From: an uncultured Candidatus Nitrosopelagicus sp.
GTDB lineage: Archaea > Thermoproteota > Nitrososphaeria > Nitrososphaerales > Nitrosopumilaceae
DNA: 32,977 bases
Direction of reading: 5' to 3'
Assembly: GCA_937896695.1 (NCBI GenBank)
Contig: CALBOT010000093.1
Span: 1 to 32,977, forward strand
The translations under genes were made by a program, and so were the position numbers. Under the pieces are notes generated by a model, which saw nothing but the letters and a program-made list of their open reading frames with translations, ran no database searches and was not told the origin of the DNA. Below, one piece after another: positions 8,057 to 15,457 of the stretch. Each line of letters begins with the position of its first letter. Position 1 is the first letter of the stretch.

Positions 8057-9433
8057 ATGGCACAAACAACTAATCCACAAGAATCTCTTTGGGGTATTGA
8101 TTCTTCACCAGCGATCAAATCATACACGCTTTCAAACTTGAGGAAAATTCCACAAATTGAAAAATTTTCAGAAGAACAAATTTTTGAAATGGAGGTAGTT
8201 GCACAAGTTTTGCCTTTCAAGGCAAATAATTACGTAATTGAACAATTGATTGATTGGGATAATGTTCCAGGAGATTCAATGTTTAATTTGACATTTCCAC
8301 AAAAACACATGTTAAAATCTGAACATTATAACATGATGGCTTCTGTTTTAAAAAATAATTCATCTATCAAAGAAATCAAAGATATGGCAGATAAAATTAG
8401 ACTAGAATTAAACCCACATCCTGCAGGACAAATGGAGCTAAACGTACCAATTCTAAAAGATGGCACCAAGCTTTATGGAATGCAACACAAATACAAGGAA
8501 ACAACTCTTTTCTTCCCAAGTCAAGGACAGACATGTCATGCATATTGTAGCTTTTGTTTCAGATGGCCACAATTTGTTGGAATGGATGAAATGAAATTTG
8601 CAATGAAAGAAGGACACGAGTTGGCACAATATGTGAGAGAACATCCTGAAATTTCTGATATCTTGTTTACTGGAGGTGACCCAATGATAATGCCTGCAAA
8701 AATATTTTCTACTTATATAGATACATTACTAGATGCAGAATTACCAAATCTGAAAACAATTAGAATCGGAACCAAGGCTTTGTCTTATTGGCCATACAAA
8801 TTTGTCTCTGACAATGATTTTCAAGAAACACTCGACACATTTAGCAGAGTAAACAAAAAAGGAATTCATCTCGCAGTTATGGCACATTTCAATCATTTAG
8901 CAGAATTAAAAACAGGCGCAGTGAAATTAGCAATTAAAAATATCAGAGAGACAGGTGCACAAATTAGAACACAATCACCTCTTCTTACTCACATAAACGA
9001 TGATGCTGATATGTGGGCTGAAATGTGGCAAAAACAGGTAGAGCTAGGTTGTATTCCTTACTACATGTTTGTTGTAAGAGATACTGGAGCACAACACTAC
9101 TTTGGGGTACCACTAGTAAAAGCTCACAAAATCTTTCAACATGCAATTCAAAAAGTAAGTGGATTAGGAAGAACTGTCAGAGGTCCGTCAATGTCTGCCA
9201 CTCCTGGAAAGGTACAGATTGATGGCGTAGCAGAAGTAAATGGAACCAAAGTTATGGTTTTTAGAATGCTTCAGGGGAGAAATCCAGAGTGGGTTAATCG
9301 CCCATTCTTTGCAAAATACGATGAAAATGCAATATGGCTTGATGATCTCAAACCTGCATTTGAAGATAAGTTCTTTTTTGAAGACGAATTGAATGAAATT
9401 AAAGAACAAAAAATAAAAAACATGAATAGTTAA
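8057..9433 (+). CDS. KamA family radical SAM protein (lysine 2,3-aminomutase-like)
   Basis: 458 residues. The radical SAM [4Fe-4S] motif is C160-x3-C164-x2-C167 (TCHAYCSFCFRW), as in the lysine 2,3-aminomutase family. FTGGDPMI follows for SAM binding. The KamA-like MAHFNHLAE and IRTQSPLLTHINDD segments are present. Near residue 390, SATPGKVQIDG lies where the PLP-binding lysine occurs in aminomutases (GGGGKIP), so PLP binding looks possible. The actual amino acid substrate cannot be told. ATG 8057 is chosen because MAQTTN follows; another ATG at 8052 is out of frame. The next gene starts 25 nt downstream, so the two are probably co-expressed. Confidence 0.85.
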   Translation: MAQTTNPQESLWGIDSSPAIKSYTLSNLRKIPQIEKFSEEQIFEMEVVAQVLPFKANNYVIEQLIDWDNVPGDSMFNLTFPQKHMLKSEHYNMMASVLKNNSSIKEIKDMADKIRLELNPHPAGQMELNVPILKDGTKLYGMQHKYKETTLFFPSQGQTCHAYCSFCFRWPQFVGMDEMKFAMKEGHELAQYVREHPEISDILFTGGDPMIMPAKIFSTYIDTLLDAELPNLKTIRIGTKALSYWPYKFVSDNDFQETLDTFSRVNKKGIHLAVMAHFNHLAELKTGAVKLAIKNIRETGAQIRTQSPLLTHINDDADMWAEMWQKQVELGCIPYYMFVVRDTGAQHYFGVPLVKAHKIFQHAIQKVSGLGRTVRGPSMSATPGKVQIDGVAEVNGTKVMVFRMLQGRNPEWVNRPFFAKYDENAIWLDDLKPAFEDKFFFEDELNEIKEQKIKNMNS

Positions 9434-9458
9434 AATATGGATTTTACAGGTAAATGAT

Positions 9459-9785
9459 ATGAGAAAAGAATTTGTAGTTATGAGAATTGATGCAGCACCA
9501 GACGGCGCTCCATATGTTCTAGTTACTCTTTCTTTAGCCAAAGATATGAACGAAGGAAATCAGCCTTCCAATCCATCTGCAAATATCATGGGATTTACAA
9601 ACATGGATGACATGATGAAAAATCTCAACAAAATGATTTCTGGTGGGGGCATGGGTATGTTGGGCGGTGCAGCACCTGGAACCACGTCAATTAAACTAGA
9701 CATGCACGAATACAAACAGCTAAATTTGTCTGTAGGCGATAAAGTCAATCTAGATATTTCAAAAGCCGAAACCTTAGGCGTATAG
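9459..9785 (+). CDS. Conserved-looking small protein with Gly/Met-rich centre
   Basis: 108 residues. The N-terminal strand region (EFVVMRIDAAPDGAPYVLVTLSLA) and the C-terminal one (TTSIKLDMHEYKQLNLSVGDKVNLDI) look like a small beta fold. They are separated by an Asn/Met/Gly-rich linker (about residues 40-75, including GGGMGMLGG). No catalytic motif or known family is recognised. It lies 25 nt after the KamA-like gene on the same strand. Confidence 0.75.
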   Translation: MRKEFVVMRIDAAPDGAPYVLVTLSLAKDMNEGNQPSNPSANIMGFTNMDDMMKNLNKMISGGGMGMLGGAAPGTTSIKLDMHEYKQLNLSVGDKVNLDISKAETLGV

Positions 9786-9790
9786 ATCTC

Positions 9791-9799
9791 TTTAAAAAT
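9791..9799 (+). promoter_or_regulatory. TATA-like box for the 32-residue ORF at 9820
   Basis: TTTAAAAAT is centred 25 nt before ATG 9820, the spacing seen for other leaderless starts in this window (for example 21453 and 28522). Confidence 0.5.
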
Positions 9800-9819
9800 C
9801 TGAAATTTCTATTATTTTC

Positions 9820-9918
9820 ATGGGCGATAAATCTGATGAAATGGTTCAAAACCTCAAGATGGAACTAGATACCTATAAAGAAAAGCTAAAATCTATTTTC
9901 TCCAAGAAAAAAAACTAG
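9820..9918 (+). CDS. 32-residue charged helical microprotein
   Basis: ATG 9820 to TAG 9916-9918 encodes a 32-residue protein starting MGDKSDEMVQNLKM. It is almost wholly charged and polar with heptad-like spacing of Leu/Met and ends SIFSKKKN, so it is probably one amphipathic helix. A TATA-like box 25 nt upstream supports real expression. It ends 4 nt before the hemerythrin gene, suggesting co-transcription. Function unknown. Confidence 0.55.
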   Translation: MGDKSDEMVQNLKMELDTYKEKLKSIFSKKKN

Positions 9919-9922
9919 AATT

Positions 9923-10462
9923 ATGAGCGCCAGTGAATTTCTGCGAAATGAACACCAAGATATTTTACGTCTTGAAAAAGTAATTACGAAATCTTACAAG
10001 GCCTTGTATGATGGAGTAGACATACCATTTTCTGATATTGATAAGATTAATTTTCTGATTGCAGAATTTTTAGACTCTGTACATTTTACAAGAGAAGAAG
10101 GATCATATTTTCCTTGTGTTGCATCATACGATCATCTGAATAAAGAAATTCGTGAGTTGTTAATTGAACATGAATTTAGCAGAAACATAGCAAAATCAAT
10201 TTCCAAAAATCTAAAACTATGGAAAGAAGGCCAAAACAAACGTGAGCCTGTTGCTAGATTTTTGAATGTGTATTCGACTTTTCTAATAGAACATATGAAA
10301 CGAGAAGAAGCATTTTTTGAAAAGGCTGAAAATGAAGTTCTCTCAAAAGAAGAAGAACAAGAAATGTTTGAACAATTTCAGTCAATATCTGCAATTGCAG
10401 AAAAGGTGACTTTACTTCTAAATGATATTGATTATTTAGAATCGCAAGACTGGGCAAAATAA
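9923..10462 (+). CDS. Hemerythrin HHE cation-binding domain protein
   Basis: A four-helix di-iron protein of 179 residues. The expected ligands can be placed: H11 (NEHQD), H54 with E58 (HFTREE), H83 (IEHEF) and H124 with E128/E129 (EHMKREE). Such proteins bind oxygen, nitric oxide or iron. In an ammonia oxidiser, a role in O2 or NO handling is an inference. It has no membrane segment and is cytosolic. Confidence 0.9.
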   Translation: MSASEFLRNEHQDILRLEKVITKSYKALYDGVDIPFSDIDKINFLIAEFLDSVHFTREEGSYFPCVASYDHLNKEIRELLIEHEFSRNIAKSISKNLKLWKEGQNKREPVARFLNVYSTFLIEHMKREEAFFEKAENEVLSKEEEQEMFEQFQSISAIAEKVTLLLNDIDYLESQDWAK

Positions 10463-10494
10463 CATTCTTAAGCGGTAATTTCACTGCCAATTAC

Positions 10495-11007
10495 ATGGCC
10501 TTTTGTTTATGGATGACCGGTTTGCCTTGTTCAGGTAAGACCACAATAGTAAGAAAACTTGCTGAAACCATACCAAATCTAGCCATTTTAGATGGAGATG
10601 AACTAAGAGAATGGTTCTCACCAAAAGATTTCTCAAAAGAAGCAAGAGATGAGCACAACAGAAGAGTCGCTCACTTGTCAAAATTACTCCTAAAGCATGA
10701 TGTTCCAATGGGGGTTTCACTAATCAGTCCATACAAGGAAAATCGTGCAAATGCAAGAGAGATTATTGGTGATGACACAAAATTCTTCGAAGTTTATGTT
10801 AATGCTTCATTAGCACAATGTGAAGAACGAGACGTAAAAGGAATGTATGCAAAAGCGCGTTCTGGAGAGATTAAGGGATTCACTGGAATTGACGACCCAT
10901 ATGAGGCACCAGATAATGCTGATTTAGTATTGGATACTGAAAACAAGTCTCTTGATGAGAGTGCAGCAGAAGTGCTAGAATTTTTGAAATCTAAGAATCT
11001 AATCTAG
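10495..11007 (+). CDS. cysC: Adenylyl-sulfate kinase (APS kinase)
   Basis: Phosphorylates APS to PAPS with ATP. The Walker A motif GLPCSGKT is at residues 9-16, followed by LDGDELREWFSPKDFS (the family DGDxxR motif), HNRRVAHLSKLL, SLISPYKENRANAREI and KGFTGIDDPYEAP, all typical of CysC. Length 170 is normal. The C-terminus overlaps the convergent cysQ gene by 17 bp. sat and cysH lie about 16 kb away, so the sulfur genes are split between two loci. Confidence 0.95.
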   Translation: MAFCLWMTGLPCSGKTTIVRKLAETIPNLAILDGDELREWFSPKDFSKEARDEHNRRVAHLSKLLLKHDVPMGVSLISPYKENRANAREIIGDDTKFFEVYVNASLAQCEERDVKGMYAKARSGEIKGFTGIDDPYEAPDNADLVLDTENKSLDESAAEVLEFLKSKNLI

Positions 11008-11809
11008 ATACAGCCTCTAATGCATCTTGATGAACTGACCCATTTGTAACTAATATTCCATTTTCATGGTTCACTAATTCTGTATTGTATATCATTTCCT
11101 TACCAGAGATATCTGTCATCTTCCCTCCTGCCTCTGAAATTATACAATTTGAGGCACATGTATCCCATTGTTTCATTTTGTTTGTTGTAGTCAAGTAAAT
11201 TTCTGCTTCACCAGATGCAATCTCTGTTACCTTAAGAGAACTTCCAATATTTGTGACAACTGAAATCTCCATCTCATCTAGTAATTTTTTCTCTTTTTCT
11301 GAAAGATGATGTCTACTGACCAACGCATGACAATTTTGCATTTCTGACATTATTGAAACCTCAATTTTCTCCCATTTCTCATCATAACAAAATGCCCCTT
11401 TACCAGATTCAGCTAAATACATTTTCTTTTTGATAGGCCAGTATATGAGACCCAAAATTGATTTTTGTTTTTCCACCAATCCGACCATTATAGTAAACTC
11501 TCCAGTTCTGTTCACAAAATCCGTTGTTCCATCTAACGGATCAACTATCCAAACTCTTTCTTCTGACAGTCTTTTTTTATCATCTGCATCTTCTTCAGAT
11601 AATATGGTAATTCCAGTTTCTCCCAAAACCTCTTTCAAAATTTTATTACTTTCAATATCTGCTTGAGTGATTGGCGAATCATCATCCTTCTTTTCAGTTG
11701 AAAAATCTGTTTCATAAACCTCGAGAATCTTGTCTCCGGCTTTTATCATTCCATCAATGATTTTTCCCAATTCTGGTATTGTTGATTTAAACGGTAATTC
11801 ACTAATCAT
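10991..11809 (-). CDS. cysQ: Inositol monophosphatase family; probable 3'(2'),5'-bisphosphate nucleotidase
   Basis: The lithium-sensitive metal-dependent phosphatase fold shows ILSEEDADD (metal Glu), WIVDPLDGTTDFVNRTGEF (the family DPLDGT motif) and WDTCASNCIISEAGG near the C-terminus. Lying back to back with cysC, its likely substrate is PAP or PAPS, clearing the by-product of PAPS use. Inositol or fructose phosphates remain possible because the fold alone does not settle specificity. It overlaps the upstream small membrane gene by 8 nt and is probably co-transcribed with it. Confidence 0.88.
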   Translation of the reverse strand: MISELPFKSTIPELGKIIDGMIKAGDKILEVYETDFSTEKKDDDSPITQADIESNKILKEVLGETGITILSEEDADDKKRLSEERVWIVDPLDGTTDFVNRTGEFTIMVGLVEKQKSILGLIYWPIKKKMYLAESGKGAFCYDEKWEKIEVSIMSEMQNCHALVSRHHLSEKEKKLLDEMEISVVTNIGSSLKVTEIASGEAEIYLTTTNKMKQWDTCASNCIISEAGGKMTDISGKEMIYNTELVNHENGILVTNGSVHQDALEAVSRLDS

Positions 11810-12029
11810 TCTTCAAATCTCTATTTGCTAATTCAGGTTTTAGAGTCCATGCTATAGCTAGACCAACGAATGGAATTGATATCAGTCCCGTCATTTGAAC
11901 TATGATGAATAGTTGCTGTTGTGCCACATCTGGTGTTGTAATCAACCATGGAAGTGGAAGTGACAAAATGAACCAAATCCCTACTAAAAGTGCCACAATC
12001 TCAATTCTTTGTTTTTTTCTCGAATTCAT
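11802..12029 (-). CDS. Small two-helix membrane protein of unknown function
   Basis: 75 residues with two hydrophobic segments (about residues 10-30, VALLVGIWFILSLPLPWLI, and 42-62, IVQMTGLISIPFVGLAIAW) and charged ends. It overlaps the cysQ start by 8 nt. An AT-rich TATA-like stretch is centred near 12055, about 26 nt upstream. No family recognised. Confidence 0.7.
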   Translation of the reverse strand: MNSRKKQRIEIVALLVGIWFILSLPLPWLITTPDVAQQQLFIIVQMTGLISIPFVGLAIAWTLKPELANRDLKND

Positions 12030-12056
12030 GGTAAACTCACTCTGTTTTCATCAAAT

Positions 12057-12491
12057 TTAATTCTTGAACTTTATTCCAAAGGTAACTCTTCTGTTTAGTA
12101 CATAATTTATGCCACTGGCTACTGCAATTCCGATTCCTGCACCATACATATGATAAAATGCACTACTTTCAACCAAGGTAACTGTAATTCCTAACTGGAT
12201 GGCCATTCCAATTGCACTAATTATGAGAAATTTTATGTACATTACAGAATTCTTCTTATCTTCTACATGACTGCCAAACGTCCAGTATCTGTTAAAAAAG
12301 AAATTTGTAGTAATGGAAAATGAAATTGCTATAATTTGAGATGCAACATACCAGAATCCAGCAATGTCTGTTAGAAGAAATAAAATTCCTAAATTTACTA
12401 AAACTCCACTAGCCCCTACAATGTAATACTGAACTGCATGTTTTGCAAATAACGACAGTCCGCCTTTTTTCTCCCTATCTTCTATCGTCAT
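12057..12491 (-). CDS. GtrA family membrane protein
   Basis: Four hydrophobic helices with the GtrA pattern: FAKHAVQYYIVGASGVLVN at the start, FNRYWTF after helix 2 and VASGINYVLNRRVTF at the end. Such proteins are thought to move polyprenyl-linked sugars or related lipid carriers across the membrane for surface polysaccharide synthesis. The frame extends to a GTG at 12509, but ATG 12491 is preferred because a TATA-like box (TACTATAATT, 12511-12520) lies about 25 nt upstream, giving about 144 residues. Confidence 0.85.
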   Translation of the reverse strand: MTIEDREKKGGLSLFAKHAVQYYIVGASGVLVNLGILFLLTDIAGFWYVASQIIAISFSITTNFFFNRYWTFGSHVEDKKNSVMYIKFLIISAIGMAIQLGITVTLVESSAFYHMYGAGIGIAVASGINYVLNRRVTFGIKFKN

Positions 12492-12588
12492 ATTTCCCTC
12501 TTGATCCACCTACTATAATTAACATCTGATCCATTCATTCTTAATTTACAAAAAAAACATAGTTTTCTTGTAATTATTTTACAAATCT

Positions 12589-12597
12589 CTTATATAT
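12589..12597 (+). promoter_or_regulatory. TATA box for candidate ncRNA
   Basis: CTTATATAT is a strong archaeal TATA match on the plus strand, centred at 12593. It predicts transcription from about 12619, just before a run of self-complementary elements. No plus-strand protein gene follows. Confidence 0.55.
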
Positions 12598-12618
12598 CAT
12601 AAAGACGTACAGATATTA

Positions 12619-12746
12619 ATGCGAAAGGATGTAAATCCTATCAATTAAAAATGCGTGGTCCTGCAGAGCAGAAATAGAGTCAAAAGCATTTTGATGCCTG
12701 ACAAGTGAGGAAGTCTCACATTGCTTTGCCAAAGGACCACGCCCCA
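12619..12746 (+). ncRNA. Candidate structured RNA with three-way junction
   Basis: By eye this fills most of the 266-bp gap between gtrA and the next gene. 5' hairpin: AGGAU (12626-12630)/AUCCU (12635-12639) with GUAA, a GNRA-type tetraloop. P1: 12653-12662 pairs with 12733-12742, 10 bp. P2: 12663-12670 pairs with 12722-12729, 8 bp including one G-U. P3: 12679-12682/12699-12702 with an inner 12686-12689/12694-12697 helix. P4: 12705-12709/12715-12719. P2, P3 and P4 meet in a three-way junction. The G-U pair would be A-C on the other strand, which favours plus-strand transcription, as does the TATA box at 12589. It is not a tRNA, 5S, SRP or RNase P RNA as far as can be seen. A T-rich stretch follows at 12755-12759. 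Confidence 0.6.
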
Positions 12747-12757
12747 TTTAATCAGTT

Positions 12758-13249
12758 TTAGATACTTCGATCTATGGCAATTAATGAAATACTGATCGAA
12801 CCTTTCAGATTACCAAATCTTTGAACATACAAATCATATTCACATGTTTTTTTATTTTCACATTGCTGATTGGAAATTTCAAAATATTTGTCTCCTGAAT
12901 AATAATATCTGTAATACTTTGAGATTCCAGTATCTACCAATTCTCTTTCTAACATAAACCGTTCAGAATAATCAGTTCTTCCTTCAAATCTTAGTTGAAT
13001 TTCCACACGTTCTGGAGAATCTCCCATAGGTACGAACTCGAATTTGTATGGGATATTCCGTTCTAATGGAATATTTGAAAATTTGTGCGAACTAATATCG
13101 TGAAATTCAGGTCCTGAAAAACGAAAATTCCAAATATCTGAATCTGCTCTCTTTTCATCATTTCCTCCTGGATTAGCTACCGCTCCATATGCAATTGAAA
13201 CTATGATTGCAGCAACTACTATTCCTCCGGCAATGGCCATTTTGTTCAT
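12758..13249 (-). CDS. Membrane-anchored extracytoplasmic protein of unknown function
   Basis: 163 residues. An N-terminal hydrophobic segment (about residues 4-24, MAIAGGIVVAAIIVSIAYGA) is followed by a strand-rich domain with conserved-looking aromatic residues (WNFRFSGPEF, YYRYYYSGDKYF) and two cysteines in QCENKKTCEYD that could form a disulfide outside the cell. A minus-strand TATA-like CTATAAT (13271-13277) lies about 26 nt before the ATG. No family recognised. Confidence 0.72.
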   Translation of the reverse strand: MNKMAIAGGIVVAAIIVSIAYGAVANPGGNDEKRADSDIWNFRFSGPEFHDISSHKFSNIPLERNIPYKFEFVPMGDSPERVEIQLRFEGRTDYSERFMLERELVDTGISKYYRYYYSGDKYFEISNQQCENKKTCEYDLYVQRFGNLKGSISISLIAIDRSI

Positions 13250-13315
13250 ATCTAGGCATAAATTTTCCAGATTATAGTCATTTTGTTAAATTCTAGTCAC
13301 ACAATTTCTATGATT

Positions 13316-13333
13316 TGTGAACCATTATTCACA
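13316..13333. promoter_or_regulatory. Inverted repeat upstream of the CdvB paralogue
   Basis: TGTGAA (13316-13321) and TTCACA (13328-13333) form a perfect 6-bp dyad with a 6-bp spacer. It lies 35-52 nt before ATG 13368, just upstream of the expected TATA region (TTAATAAC near 13341), a position suited to a regulator-binding site. Function not shown. Confidence 0.35.
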
Positions 13334-13367
13334 CCTGAAATTAATAACATATTTCAAAATACTACGC

Positions 13368-14027
13368 ATGACAAGTTTTCAAGATAAATGGGCTGCTCCA
13401 CAAAAGCAGAGTTTCATGGACAAACTAGGTGATACTCTAAAACCAAAAGGATCACTAAAACCCCGAGTAGAACAGGCTGTAAAACGATTACAGGCTCAAA
13501 TCGGAAAACTAGATGCCATGACTCAAAAACTCCAAGAAAGAGACCAGAAAATTTTCCAAAAAATCGTAGTTGCTCAACAACAACACGACACCTATTCAAG
13601 TAAAGTATTATCAAATGAACTAGTTGAAGTTCGTAAAGTTAACAAAATCTTATCCAACGCAAAAATGGGATTAGAGAGAATCGAATTAAGATTAACAACC
13701 TTCCACGACTTGGGCGATACCGTTGTCACCTTAATGCCAACAATCGGTCTAATGAACGGACTCAAATCATCACTTGTCAAATTCATGCCAGGTGCAGATC
13801 AAGAGATAGGTAGAATGACTGAGATGTTAGGTGGATTAATGACTGAAACCTTCAGCAGCAGCGAATCATCATTTGGAGTTGAGGAAACAACAAACGCCGA
13901 ATCTGACAGCATCCTTGCAGAAGCAGCAGCAGTTGCAGAATCACAATCAGGAGAACAATTCCCTTCAGTACCAACAACTGGATTGGAGCAATTTAACGTA
14001 CCAACTTCTGAATCAAAATTTATGTAG
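13368..14027 (+). CDS. cdvB: CdvB paralogue, ESCRT-III (Snf7) family
   Basis: 219 residues from ATG 13368; the upstream extension to 13317 has no Met in good context. The protein is helix-rich and basic at the N-terminus (DKLGDTLKPKGSLKPRVEQAVKRLQAQIGKLDAM.., residues about 19-52), has the long helix of the Snf7 core (QERDQKIFQKIVVAQQQHDTYSSKVLSNELVEVRK) and an acidic, Ser/Thr-rich tail. Thaumarchaeal CdvB proteins assemble into filaments for cell division and membrane remodelling. Several paralogues occur per genome, so this may be the divisome subunit or an accessory one. It stands alone, preceded by an inverted repeat, and is followed by small membrane genes. Confidence 0.85.
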   Translation: MTSFQDKWAAPQKQSFMDKLGDTLKPKGSLKPRVEQAVKRLQAQIGKLDAMTQKLQERDQKIFQKIVVAQQQHDTYSSKVLSNELVEVRKVNKILSNAKMGLERIELRLTTFHDLGDTVVTLMPTIGLMNGLKSSLVKFMPGADQEIGRMTEMLGGLMTETFSSSESSFGVEETTNAESDSILAEAAAVAESQSGEQFPSVPTTGLEQFNVPTSESKFM

Positions 14028-14102
14028 ATTTTTTTAAAATCTAATTTTTAATCCAAAACATAAAATCAAAATAAATTGTTTTATACCTACCTTCATTCAT
14101 TC

Positions 14103-14318
14103 ATGTCAACAGCAAACAAACCTTCAGCAGCATGGTACCTTGCACCAATATTTCTAGGTATAATTGGTAGTGTGATTATGTGGTATGTTGTAAAAGATGA
14201 AGATCATCCTGATTCACAAAAAATGGTCAGAAAAGGATGGATTATTGGAATTGCTCTCACTATATTGAGCATTGCATGGATAATCCCTTTTGTGATAATG
14301 GCTGCAGTATACGGGTAA
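14103..14318 (+). CDS. Small two-helix membrane protein of unknown function
   Basis: 71 residues from ATG 14103. The longer frame from TTG 14076 would overlap the TTTTATAC promoter-like box at 14079-14086. Two hydrophobic helices (about residues 10-28, AAWYLAPIFLGIIGSVIMW, and 46-70) flank a charged loop (VKDEDHPDSQKMVRK). It is followed after 5 nt by another small membrane gene. Confidence 0.7.
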   Translation: MSTANKPSAAWYLAPIFLGIIGSVIMWYVVKDEDHPDSQKMVRKGWIIGIALTILSIAWIIPFVIMAAVYG

Positions 14319-14323
14319 TTTGA

Positions 14324-14500
14324 ATGGCCAGTGCTGGTAGAATAATTTCTGCAATACTCTTAATTCTTTTCGGTGGTGTTGGTGGTTCCATATTTGTTCA
14401 AATGATCCTTCCCTTTCCATATGGACTTGTAGCAGGAATTGTGATTCCTATAGTCCTTATTATTATTGCAATTAAGATGCTCAAAAGTAAAAAAATCTAA
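14324..14500 (+). CDS. 58-residue two-helix membrane protein
   Basis: ATG 14324 to TAA 14498-14500 encodes a 58-residue protein starting MASAGRIISAILLILFGG and ending KMLKSKKI. Two hydrophobic helices are separated by a Pro/Phe turn (LPFPYG). It begins 5 nt after the preceding small membrane gene, so the two are probably translated from one transcript and may act together. It overlaps the convergent gene's stop by 3-4 nt. Confidence 0.65.
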   Translation: MASAGRIISAILLILFGGVGGSIFVQMILPFPYGLVAGIVIPIVLIIIAIKMLKSKKI

Positions 14501-14751
14501 TTTTTAACATATTCACGCATACATTGAAACGCTTCATCTTTGCTGTGTGAATACATCTCTTTTTCACAATTAGGACAAACCTCTGATTTCTCTATTTTTC
14601 CATTAAAATATCTTCGAAAAATTTGATTCTTCTCTATTTTTCCATTAATCTCATCTAGCTCTTTTTGATATGTCTCATTTTGGTTATCACGTTCAAGCTT
14701 TTTTTCAATATCTTGTTTCAAATCTTGTAATTCGTTTAGTGAATTTCCCAA
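14497..14751 (-). CDS. Coiled-coil protein with short zinc-ribbon-like tail
   Basis: 84 residues. A charged coiled coil (LNELQDLKQDIEKKLERDNQNETYQKELDEINGK, about residues 5-38) is followed by VCPNCEKEMYSHSKDEAFQCMREY. CPNC plus a later H and C could bind zinc. No known family. It lies 19 nt downstream of another coiled-coil gene on the same strand and is probably co-transcribed with it. Confidence 0.7.
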   Translation of the reverse strand: MGNSLNELQDLKQDIEKKLERDNQNETYQKELDEINGKIEKNQIFRRYFNGKIEKSEVCPNCEKEMYSHSKDEAFQCMREYVKN

Positions 14752-14770
14752 TGATTATTCACTTTGGTTT

Positions 14771-15250
14771 TTAGAAACTGTTAGTTTTATTTCGTGACTC
14801 TTTGAATGTAGTAATTCTCTTTCCTTCATCTTCTATAATTTTATCAATTCCTGATAATTTTTCTCTCATTGTTGAGATTAGAGTACCTACTTCATCTGCC
14901 TCATTTTCTACAGCATTTCTCTTCTGAGTTAGATGTTGAATTCCTTCTGTTTCTTCATTGATATAATCACTAACTTTCATTAATTTCTCTTTCAAATTTT
15001 TAATATCCACGGACTCTTCTTCAATCTCCTTCTCAAGATTGGTTCTCTTCTCTTTCAGGTTGGCAATCAAACCCCCCACATAGTCAATAGCCTCTTCTAA
15101 CTTTGCTCGCTTGTTCATCAATGATGAAATTCCAATTTCTGAATCTGATTGACTCATTTCTTGAGGTGGATCAGGCATAGTTCCAGCTGGTCTCTCTTCC
15201 ATAATTTCGCTACTTTCTTCTTCTTTAGAAGAACCTAATAATCCCGTCAC
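14771..15250 (-). CDS. Long coiled-coil protein of unknown function
   Basis: 159 residues. An acidic, Pro/Ser-rich N-terminal tail (SSKEEESSEIMEERPAG, MPDPPQEMSQSDSE) is followed by about 110 residues of heptad-patterned coiled coil (NKRAKLEEAIDYVGGLIANL.. to KIIEDEGKRITTFKESRN). There is no signal peptide or membrane helix, so it is probably cytosolic and structural or scaffolding. First gene of a two-gene unit near cdvB. Any link with division is only positional. Confidence 0.72.
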   Translation of the reverse strand: MTGLLGSSKEEESSEIMEERPAGTMPDPPQEMSQSDSEIGISSLMNKRAKLEEAIDYVGGLIANLKEKRTNLEKEIEEESVDIKNLKEKLMKVSDYINEETEGIQHLTQKRNAVENEADEVGTLISTMREKLSGIDKIIEDEGKRITTFKESRNKTNSF

Positions 15251-15388
15251 GAATTAACTCCGTTTTCCTCAAATAAAAACATGAAAGGATGAATTTTACA
15301 CACATTTTACGCATGAAAAAAATTAGAAATTTTCCATCTTTCCCGCCAAAAATGGCACTTTTAGACGATTTTTTGCCGTTTCAAAGCT

Positions 15389-15411
15389 GTTCCGCTATGC
15401 GTTCCGCTATG
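15389..15411. repeat. Tandem 11-bp direct repeat, candidate operator
   Basis: GTTCCGCTATG occurs twice (15389-15399 and 15401-15411), a 12-bp period, 47-69 nt before ATG 15458. A degenerate third copy, GTTCCTATA, is at 15442-15450. A TATA-like CATAAAG lies near 15430. The position fits regulator binding at the promoter of the winged-helix gene. Confidence 0.45.
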
Positions 15412-15457
15412 AGATTTCAAAATGTCCCTCATAAAGCTGGGGTTCCTATACTATAGC

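Noticed and set aside
12653..12742. tRNA (possibly intron-bearing) or hammerhead ribozyme
   Set aside because: The closing stem is 10 bp, there is no T-loop (TTCRA) or D-loop pattern, and no CUGAUGA core lies in the junction.
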